Assembly (NCBI GenBank): GCA_021397835.1
Contig: JAJFZO010000902.1
Span: 654,001-718,000, forward strand
Length of the DNA: 64,000 nucleotides
Source of the DNA: Moringa oleifera
Lineage: Eukaryota > Streptophyta > Magnoliopsida > Brassicales > Moringaceae
Direction: 5' to 3'
Of this stretch, positions 52,311 through 61,441 are shown piece by piece (positions within the stretch are counted from its first letter, which is position 1; each line of letters starts with the position of its first letter). The notes beneath the pieces were generated by a model. That model ran no database searches and was not told the origin of the DNA. It saw only the letters and a program-made list of their open reading frames with translations. The translations under genes were made by a program, and so were the position numbers.

Positions 52311-55300
52311 AAATGAGCAATAATTAACTAGATCTAATAACTAATTAAGCTTAACGTTTATTAAGTGGACTTAAAAATTAATTAGATTTAACATTTGTTT
52401 TTCTTGAATATGTAATTAAAATTAATAATTAATTAGACACACCAATTCATTGGGTTTAATAATTAGTTAAGCATAATATGTAATTAGAGTTCATAAAAAA
52501 ATTGGGCTTAATATATAATTTGATCAATAAATAATTGGTCTCAATATAAAGTTTGGCTTAAAAATTAAATTAACCTAATAAATAATTGACTTAAGATGTA
52601 ATTGAACCTTGTAATTAATTGGACCTAAGACTTAACTAAGACTTAAAATTAGTTTGGTTTGATAACTGAATAATCCTAATCAAGTGGGTTAAGATGTAAT
52701 TGAGCCTAACACTTAATTAGATCTAATAATAATTAATTAAGACATTCTACCTAATAATTGAACGCAAAATTTAATTGTGACTAAATTGGTTGTTGGGTTT
52801 CAAGGAAAGTTCTTTAGCTCTTACGATAGGCTTAATTATTTATTAACCTTGTCATAATTGAGTCTTGTCAATAATATGACCTAAGAAATAATTAGACTTG
52901 AAATTAATTAGGTCTAAAAAATTAGCTTCATATTAAATTAAGGCTTCAAATTTAGGCCTACCACGTAATAAGACAAATATAATTAAACCCAAGATATGAG
53001 ATTAATAAATAATTCAGCCTGATACATAACTGAGCCTAAAATTTTAGATATAATTAGATCAAATAATGGTTGAGGTAACATTTATAAGGTCTAATAATTA
53101 TTGAGCTTTTTATGCTTGACCCAAGGAAAATTTGACCTAAACATTGATTAGGCCAAATAGTTAACTGGGCCTAAAATTTTATTTTATTTTTTATTGGTTG
53201 GGCATAAGATTTGATGGAACTTAATAAAATTGAGCTTAATACATAATTAGGACTAATAAATTATTAGGTTAAAAATGAAATAGACTTAAATAACGAATTC
53301 AACCTAATATGTAATTATGTCACGTAACTAATTAGATCTAAAATATAATTTACTCCAATAATTAATTGGACCTAGCATGCATGAGCTTAAAAAATAATTG
53401 CTTAGGAACCAATTGAAGTAAAGACAAAATTGGCCCTAATACATAATTATTCTCAATTTAAAAATGGGATTATAAATAATTAGGTCCAATATTAATTGGA
53501 CCTAACATTTAATATGGTCTAATAACTAATTAGGTTTAATATATAATTGGGCCAAATGAAATATTAGATCCAAGATATAATTGAGCATAATAATTAATTG
53601 AACCTAACAAATGATTATGACCTAATGATTAATTGAATTTAAGAATTATTTAGGCATAAGATTTAATATTGTCTAAGAATTAATAAGAAGCAATATGTAT
53701 TTGAATGGAATCTGAGATATCATTAGGCCTCAGATATAATTTAGCCTAATAATATATGACTAACAGTTAATTATGTCTAAGAATTAATTGAGATTAATAG
53801 TCATTGCATCCAAGATTTACTTGAGTCTAAAATATAATTCAGCGTACATGAACCTACTACTTAATTAGGCTAAGAATAAATTGAGTTTAAGACATACAAT
53901 TGGATCCAAATTATACTTGAATTTAAGATATAATTAAGTATAATAATTAATTAGACTTAATAACTAATTGGACTTAATATTTATTAATTGGGCCTCATAT
54001 GTGATTGATATTAATATTTAATTGCACTTAGCAATTCATTAGATATTAAAATTAGCCCTAAGATTTGACTGGGTATAATAAAAAATTGAATTTAAAATAT
54101 AATTTGATGTAACAATTGAGTCTAAGAACTAAACCAATCAAATAAATAATTAAACTTAAGATTTAATTGAATCTAACAATTAATTGAATCCAATAATTGA
54201 TTGATCTTAATAATTATTTAGGTTTAAGATTTAATTATGTTCGAAAATCTATTAAGCCTTACAAAATTAGGTTTAATCCATAATCAGTTTTACAAAATAA
54301 TCAACCCAAAGATATAATTCAACCTCAATTAATGGGATCGAATTAATAAAGCTAACTTGCATGAGTCCAAGAAATGATATGACATAATTGTGCTTAATAA
54401 ATAATATGATGAACATATAATTTGACCTATAAATAATTGGGCTTGAGATTTAATTAATTTAGCCTCCTATATAATTAGACTTATGATATAATATCTAATT
54501 AAGTCTAATAATTAATTGGACTCAACAACTCATTAAGTCGAATAGTTTATCCTATCTAATAAATAATTGGGCCTTCTAATTGAGCCTAATAAATAATTGA
54601 ACATAATATATAATTGATCTTAATAAAAAAACGATCTTTAGATGTATAATTGAACCAAAAAAAAGAAATAAGTTTAATATATAATTAAGCCTAAAGTATA
54701 AACTGAGCCTAGTTAACTGGATTTAAGATATAATTGGATTTGGCATGCATTAGTCCAACAAATAATTGAATCTTGGAATAAATTGGGCATAAGATGTAAC
54801 GGCATCCAAATTATAATTGAATTTAAGATATAGTTAGACCTTATAAATAATTGTGATCAATAGATAATTAGGCTCATAATAAATAACAGGAACGAAGATT
54901 AAGTTCTATTATGCATGAAACTAAGAAATAATTGTGCCTAAGAATAGATTAAGTCTAATGAATATTATTAAGCCTACGAATTAAAGAGCCAAATATGTAA
55001 TAGTCTTACAATTAATTAGACCAAAAAAAATTCATTACTTTAAATAACTAATTGAGCCCAATGAAAAATTATGCTCAACATATGATTGGGCCTAAGAATG
55101 AGATATGATTGATAAATAATTGTGCCTACTATGTGACTGAGCCTAATAATTCTTTTAGTTTAACAATTCGTTAGGTCAAGTAATTAAATAAGCCTTGTAT
55201 TTAATTGGATTTGATAAAAAAATTAGGTTTAATATAATCAGCTTAATAAATAATTGGACTTAATACGTAATTAGGTACTGAGTTGTTCTGTCATGTTTCA

Positions 55301-58285
55301 TTTAAAGATAGTTAGGTCTTGTACACACTTAATATTTTTACATCAAGAACCAGGCTGTACAGGTTTAAAATATAATTAATTAAGTTGAATAATTAATTAA
55401 ATCTCATAATTAATTAGGTCAAAATTTAATTGTGACTAAGAATTAATTAGACATAAAATTGAGTTGATCTTAATAAAAAATTGGGCTTAATATATAAGTA
55501 ATAAATAATTGAGTTTAATCTATAATTTGGTCTAAAAATGAAATGAGACTAATAAATAATTGTGCGTAAAATCAAATGAAGAATTGTATGCATGAATCTA
55601 ATACATAATTAGGCTAAAGAATGAATTGAGCTTAAGATATTATTGGATCCCAGTTATAATTAAATTTAAGATATAATTGAGCATAATAATTAATTTGGCT
55701 CATCATTTATTAATTAGATCTAACATTTAATTAGATCAAATATATAATTGAGATTACCAATTAATTAAACCTAGCAATTTATTGGGTCTAATAATTAATT
55801 AAGCAATGATTTGGTTGTGTCTAATAAAAGATTAAGCTTAGTATATAAATTGACCAAGTAAATAATTAGTCTTAGATATATAATTGGGTCTAATGATAAA
55901 AATGGCTTAATAAGTAATTGATTCTAAGATACAATCGAGATTATCAATTAATTGACTTTGATAATTAATTATTTCATAGAGTTTATTGGGCATAAGATGT
56001 AATTGAACCTTGAAAAACATTAGGCTTACTATATAATTAATTAATTAGATCAAATAATTAGGCTAAAGTTGCATGAGCCCATGAATAATTCAGCATATAA
56101 CTACATTTACTAAATAATATGGCCCTAAATATAATGAAACCTAAAATTAATTGGGATATATGGTGTAATTAGGCCTATCATACGGTTGGGCTTATGATAG
56201 AATGTATCAAATATAATTTGACTTGATATATAGTAGGACCTAATAATTAATTGAGGTTAACATTTATTAAATCTAATAATTGGGACCAATCATGCATGAA
56301 CCTAACAAATAATTATGTAGGAATGAATTAAATATAATGTAAGTTGATTAAGCCTCAGAATTAATTGGGTATAGAAGACAAATGAGCCAAACATGTATTG
56401 GAACCTAGCGATCAATTAAGTCTAATAATTAATTGAGCTTTTAAAATTTTTTTGACTGCATATGTAATTAGGCCACTTAAATAATTAGTTTAATATAAAA
56501 ATAAACAAAATAACGAATTTAGGCCTAAAAATAATTAATTAAGCTAAAGATTTTATTAGATCTAATAAAAAATTAAATAGATAATTCAACCTTATTGTAA
56601 CTGGGTCTAAGAACTAAATTGACCTAATAAATTATTGGAATTATGTTTTAATCAAGCCTAACAATTAATTTTATCAAATAATTAATTAGACTTAGCAATT
56701 AATTAAGTGTAAGATTTAATTATGCTTAATAATTAATTGGGCCTAAGATTTAATTAGGTCAAATAAAAAATTTAACTTAATATATAGTTGATCTTGATAA
56801 ATAGTCATGCTTATTATAAATTGGCTCTAAAAACTAAATGGGCTTCATACATAATTGGACTTAAAATATGGTCTAGGTCTAATAATTAATTGTATTTATT
56901 TAAGATATAATTGGCTCCAATTATAGTTGCACTTAAGATATAATTCGGTTGTATAAATAATTGCATTCATTAGATAATTAAGCCTAATAATAAATAATAG
57001 AGCCACAAATAGAATTGGGTCTAATAAGCATGAAATTAAGAAATAATTCAGCTCAGGAACAATGTCAACTGAATGTATATAAATTGCACTTAAGAATTAT
57101 TTATACTATTAATAATAAGGCTTAGGATGTAATTCAACTTACCATTAATCGGACTAAATAATTCATTTTGTCAAATAAAGACTTGGGCCTAAAATTTAAA
57201 GAATTAACTGCACCTAAGATTTCATTAAATGAAGAGCAATCTATAACTAGATCTAACAACTAATTGAACTTAACAATTTGGTTGGGTGAAATAATTAATT
57301 GTGCATAAAATTTAATTAAGTTTAATAAAAAATTGAACTTAATGAATAATCAAACTTCATAAATAGTTAGTATAAAATATATAATTATGCCTAATAAAAA
57401 TATTGAACCAAAGAAGTAACTGGGCCTAGTGATTAATCAAACCCATCAAATAATTAGGCATAAAAATTAATGAAGTCTAATTTAATTGAGCTTAAGATTT
57501 AATTGTGACTAAAACTTAATTGGTCTTAAAATTTACTTGAGGTAAATAAATAATTAATCTTAAAATATAATTAAGGTTAACAAATAGTTAAACTTTGTTT
57601 ATAATTGAGTTTAAGAATAAAATAAGACTAATAAATAATTGGATCGAAAATTTAAATTATTTAAGATAAATAATTGAAAGTCAATGTATATAATTGAGTC
57701 TAATAAATAATATGGCCTAAAATTAATTGGGCCTAACAATTTGGATATATGATATAATGAGGCATAATATAAAATTAGGGTTACTATATAATGAGCCAAA
57801 TATAATTCAACTTGGGATATAATTGGTCCTTGTAAATAAATTGGCCTAATATATAGTAGGACCTAGTGTGCAATAGCATAAGATAAAATTGATATAATGG
57901 GATTTAATAATTAATTTTAGCTAACATTTATTGAATTTTAATAATTATTAGGTTTATCATGCATGAACTTAGGAAATAATTAGGTATTAAAATGAATTAG
58001 ACTTAAGATATAATTGATCTAACAACTGATTTGACCTAAAAATTAATTAGATTGAACAATTAATTGACATAAGATTGAAGCGCGCCTAAGAATTAGTTAT
58101 ATATTTAAGATTTGATGGGACCTAATAAAGACTAGGCTTAATGTTAGGAGTAATAAATTATTGAGCTGAGAACAAAATGGGTTTAATAAATAATTTAGCC
58201 TAAAATATAATTAGGTTAGATAATTAGTCAAGTTAAGGTAGAAAAAATAATTACAGCATAGGGACAAATTGGAGTTAAGGCATAA
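52311..58285 (+). repeat. 17-bp satellite, + orientation block
   Basis: Long plus-sense satellite. Bases 52775-55935 are the B counterpart of 28722-31828, and 55936-58285 has no partner in the window. It contains a non-satellite island at about 55270-55365. It carries marker units with CATGCATGAA near 56300 and 57960. ORF 57611-57799 is satellite. The block ends where CYP724-like sequence begins. Confidence 0.8.
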
Positions 58286-58398
58286 TTGGGTCTATAACTA
58301 TAAGCCAATTCATCTATTTTTGCATCTTTTACCTTTTGGGTTTTTACTTCAAATTTGGAGAGAAACAGAGAGGCACGTATAATAGCCTTTTGTCCTCC
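58286..58398 (+). other. Leader of the captured CYP724-like fragment
   Basis: Satellite stops at about 58285. The following 110 bp, of mixed composition (catcttttaccttttgggt, ggagagaaacagagaggcac), lies directly before the ATG and looks like 5' UTR captured with the gene. The reading frame stays open upstream to 58336, but homology begins only after Met at 58399. No convincing TATA box is visible before satellite resumes. Confidence 0.45.
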
Positions 58399-59036
58399 AT
58401 GGGTATAGTTTTTTGGCTTACTCTTCCCGGGGGTGCTTCTGTTTTGGGTTTTATCTTCACCCATTTCTTGCCTTTGTTCTTGAAGCTTGGCCTTTCCCTC
58501 AATGGCTCTTTTGGTTGGCCTTTTCTTGGTGAAACACTCGGTTTCTTAAAGCCTCACCCTTCCAATTCCCTTGGGGACTTTCTTCAGGACCGTTGCTCTA
58601 GGTACATAGTACATTTCCTTATATCTTTCACGTAGATTGTATGTTTATATGAAGTTATCAAACTTCACATTAAATGTCAGCTTTTAATGTAAGTCTTGTA
58701 TCTGATCAATGGAGCGTTTTGCTTAAAATCTTGTGATTTTTCAGATACGGCAAGGTGTTCAAATCCCACCTGTTCTTCTCTCCCACAGTGGGGTCATGCG
58801 ACCCAGAGCTGAACTACTTCATATTGCAAAACGAAGGGAAGCTGTTCCAGTGCAGCTACCCAAAGTCCATCCATGGCATTCTTGGCAAGGCTTCCATGCT
58901 GGTTGCTCTAGGTGACACCCACAAGAGGCTGAGGAGTGTGGTTCTTTCTCTCATCGCCACCACCAAATCCAAGCCTGAGTTCCTCAACAACGTTGAGAGA
59001 ACTGCCGTCCAGATACTGGAGTCCTGGAAAGACAAG
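58399..59036 (+). pseudogene. CYP724B-like cytochrome P450, 5' fragment (two exons)
   Basis: Exon 1 is 58399-58601, the intron 58602-58744 (GT...AG, 143 bp, phase 2, completing an Arg codon), and exon 2 58745-about 59036. The translation has an N-terminal hydrophobic membrane anchor, then [79 protein letters not shown]. This matches, from memory, the N-terminal third of CYP85-clan P450s and best the CYP724B subfamily (rice DWARF11), which hydroxylates brassinosteroid precursors at the ER. About 163 residues of a usual 480 remain. The I-helix, ExxR and heme-Cys motifs are all missing, so it cannot be a working P450. Both exons are open with intact splice signals, unlike the decayed surroundings. 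CYP724 rather than CYP90 or CYP85 is likely but not certain. Confidence 0.8.
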
Positions 59037-59045
59037 CCAATTAGT

Positions 59046-59590
59046 AATATGAAATGCATCATTTGCTTTGTTTCATGGAACAAATTGATACATCTTCAAG
59101 AATCTATTAACAACAACCATGAATGAATCTTTATTCCTCTGTGTTCTACATAGCCCCATAACAAAATCAAGACTCACATCTTTTCATAGATCATTAAGCA
59201 CCAGTAAAGGAGTGTGCAAACCAAAACTTTGACCTTTCATTTTAGCCAAATAACATACTTTACATCACTTTACAAATCGGTCCACAACTCTAAACATCCT
59301 TGGCCGATAGAAATTAGTTTGAACTAAAGCCATAGTTTTGCCTCTACCAAAGTGTCCTCCCAAACACACCATGAGCTGTTACCGAAATCACTTGTCCCAA
59401 GGAACAGGATGGAACACATAATGCATTAGCTTGGAAAGGAAAGCCATTGAAGACAAAAAATTGTTTATAAGGACTTGATTTGATATTTTGTCCTATTGAG
59501 CTGAAATCAACATCATCCTCATAGACTTCCTTGAAAGAATCAAATCCCACCACTTTAATCTCTTGATAAAAAAGAATGATTCTACTCAAT
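59046..59590 (-). pseudogene. Integrase N-terminal/core remnant
   Basis: The linker (DDVDFSSIGQNIKSSPYKQF; ANALCVPSCSLGQVI) is in ORF 59344-59589. A frameshift follows, then YRPRMFRVVDRFVK, stop (59265-59267), CKVCYLAKMKGQ. The core begins [21 protein letters not shown]. The zinc CxxC and the first catalytic Asp (SLDFV) are kept, unlike copies A and B, but at least two stops and one frameshift kill the frame. Closest relative in the window is 31829-32036. Confidence 0.8.
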
Positions 59591-59599
59591 GCATCTACA

Positions 59600-59992
59600 A
59601 CAATATTTTAAACGTCGGATTTGTGCTTGATGGCAAAGTTATAAAATTGCAAGTACTCAACCCAAGCGGCATTTCTCTTATTTAATTTGTATTGGTGATT
59701 GATGAACTTCAATACTTTATGATCAGAACAAAGAAAAAAGGCTTTGTAAGAAGATGTTGACTCTAATGGTGCAAATTTTATAAATTGCACGAAACTTCTT
59801 GTCATAAGTAAAATAATTCTTTCGTCAATTATTAAGCTTTTTACTGAAAAAGGCAATAAGCTTTCCTTCTTGACTCAAAACAGCACTAATACAAATGTTA
59901 GAAGCATCACATTCAACCTTATACACCTTGTCAAAGTTAGGGAGAATTAAAACAGGAGCTCTGTCACTTCTCTTTTTAACAACTCAAAAGCA
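59600..59992 (-). pseudogene. RNase H remnant
   Basis: The minus strand gives LPNFDKVYKVECDASN (first catalytic Asp in the CDAS motif), SQEGKLIAFFSKKL, then a frameshift, then KAFFLCSDHKVLKFINHQ, the family's TDHKAL-like motif, and WVEYLQFYNFAIKHKSDV. In the retrotransposon this domain removes RNA from the RNA:DNA hybrid. The part in ORF 59608-59856 is only the C-terminal half. Confidence 0.8.
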
Positions 59993-60700
59993 TAATTAGC
60001 TTCACTAGTCCACTTGAACTTGTCAACTTTCAAGCATTCGGTGATTGAACCAATAATAAAACTGAAACCCTTAATGAACCATTTGTACAAAGAAGTGAAC
60101 CCATGAAAAATTTAAGCATCATGAATAGAAGTTGTTATTAGTCAATTGATAAGAGCCTCTACCTTACTTTGATCTATCATAATTCTTGAAAAGAAGCAAC
60201 GTACCCTAAAAAACATTGCACTAGAAGTAAAGAATTCAGACTTTCTCAAACTAGTATAAAGTTTTTGCTCCCTTGAAATAAGAGAAGTAATGTGAGATGA
60301 TCCACGTGCTCCTCTTCATTTTTGATATACGCCAACATATCATCAAAGTAAACCACAAACAAAAGAACCAATGTATGGCTTAAGTATGTGATTCATAAAT
60401 CGAATGAAAGTATTAGGTGCATTAGATAATCCAAATGGCATAAATGCTGTCTTCCACTTATCTCAAGGCGTTATCCGAATTTGACAGCAACCACTTCTAA
60501 AATCATTTTAGAGAAAATAGATGCACCATACAATTGATCAAGCAAATAATCTAACCTTGGAATTGAGAACCTTGATTTCATTGACAGCGCGGTTACCCCA
60601 CACATCCTCCAAGAATCATCCTTCTTTGGCACCAAAAAGGTGGGAACAGCACATGGACTCATGCTCTCTTGAATCAACCCTTTGTGTACCAACTGATCAA
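59993..60700 (-). pseudogene. Reverse transcriptase remnant
   Basis: The minus strand from 60692 gives HKGLIQESMSPCAVPTFLVP, KKDDSWRMC, then a damaged stretch where the VDSRAIN motif is expected, then FSIPRLDYLLDQLYGASIFSK. The catalytic box [12 protein letters not shown] remains readable, with YFDD at 60339-60350. The connection region has KVEALIN, HGFTSLYKWFIKGF and FKWTSEANYAFELLK. Multiple frame changes and stops make it a pseudogene. YFDD is a normal variant of the Y-x-DD box in gypsy elements. Confidence 0.85.
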
Positions 60701-60968
60701 CTTGCTATTGAAGCTCTTCATGCTCTTTAGGACTCATTCTGTAGCCTACCTTATTTTGAAGAGTAGCCCCTAGAGCAGGGTCAGTGTGATGTTGAATGTC
60801 TCTGGAAGGTGGAAGGCCATGTGGAATCTCCTACGGGATAACATCTTGAAACTCATTTAGAATTGGTTTAATGAGTTTTTGTGGTTCATTCTGCTATGTG
60901 TTCTCCTCTATAACCACAATAGAAAAAAAAAAAAAAAAACTCTACCTCTTTCTAATTCATCCTTGAAT

Positions 60969-61172
60969 TCACAATATGACATAAGAGCACTCACTTCTTT
61001 CTCTATTGGACTTGCTTCCATAAGTTGCAACAGAGCTAAAAACAATCTTTTTATCATTCACTTTGAAAGAATAAGTATGGTTATAACCATTACATAACAT
61101 CTTTTTATCATATTGATAAGATCTAGCTAATAACAGATGACAAGCATCCATAGAGGCAATATCACACCATAT
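60969..61172 (-). pseudogene. Retropepsin (protease) C-terminal remnant
   Basis: The minus strand reads CDIASMDACHLLLARSYQYD followed by KKMLCNGYNHTYSF, matching the end of gypsy aspartic proteases (pattern C.V.PMD.CHLLLGRPWQYDR). The active-site D(S/T)G is not present because the upstream part is deleted and LTR sequence follows directly at 61171. The stretch 60701-60968 between this and RT is the degenerate PR-RT linker. Confidence 0.75.
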
Positions 61173-61441
61173 GCATGAAAATAAATACTAGTGCATGGAA
61201 CAAGCCTCCATGCATTGGGATTTTGAAAATCATTAAGTTTTGATCATTAAATTATTTGGTCTATTTGTTTGACAAAAAATATAAAGTTAATGGTCTGAAA
61301 TAAATATATTTTGAAGATTATTAAAGTGCATACCAACTATCCACCACCACTGAAGAAGCTTTCATAACCTTCTCTCTAGAAAATCTTCCAAGTTGCATGA
61401 CAACTATCCTTCACATAGCATCATATGCTAAATATGGTAAT
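61171..61441 (-). mobile_element. Partial Ty3/gypsy LTR
   Basis: Matches the minus-sense start of LTRs 999-2073 and 44019-44975 (catgaaaataaatac, ttgggattttgaaaatcatt, gctaaatatggtaat). On the minus strand it lies upstream of protease, in 5' LTR position, but is fused to protease with no primer-binding site or gag between. Confidence 0.75.

Larger units (their letters stand above)
35880..55935 (+). repeat. Segmental duplication block B (20 kb)
   Basis: Second copy of block A (13480-31830). B carries extra material at about 40850-45055 (fuller LTR, inverted AT-rich composite, third LTR-flank module) and at 50581-52775 (A-rich tract, CTA repeat, G-rich telomere-like array). It lacks several A segments, including the one spanning the minus-to-plus switch at 24530-25765. 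The sharing of decayed features indicates that duplication came after the transposons had already degenerated. Confidence 0.85.
59046..61441 (-). mobile_element. Internally deleted Ty3/gypsy retrotransposon
   Basis: On the minus strand the order is LTR piece (61441-61171), protease C-terminus, RT, RNase H, then integrase to about 59046, where it is cut against the P450 fragment. PR-RT-RH-IN order defines Ty3/gypsy (Metaviridae) rather than Ty1/copia. gag and the protease N-terminus are missing, and the integrase C-terminus and 3' LTR are lost. It is the only place in the window with RT and RNase H. An A18 run lies near 60923-60940. Confidence 0.85.

Noticed and set aside
10463..57799. Many 60-70 residue ORFs in satellite (for example 10463, 11124, 13719, 16341, 47957, 57611) with recurring NYxL/SIIY-type peptides
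   Set aside because: They are the 17-bp repeat read in all three frames. Because 17 is not a multiple of 3, a 51-bp peptide period appears. There is no family similarity and no codon signal.
58286..58398. A functional promoter upstream of the P450 fragment
   Set aside because: Only about 110 bp of non-satellite leader is present and no clear TATA box or other core element could be identified.
58228..59083. Minus-strand ORFs at 58228-58464 and 58856-59083, and the plus ORF 58733-58915 in another frame
   Set aside because: They overlap the P450 exons in other frames. Only the 58399-58601 plus 58745-59036 reading gives conserved P450 sequence.
60521..61097. Plus ORFs at 60521-60730 and 60879-61097
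   Set aside because: They are antisense to RT and to protease remnants on the minus strand.
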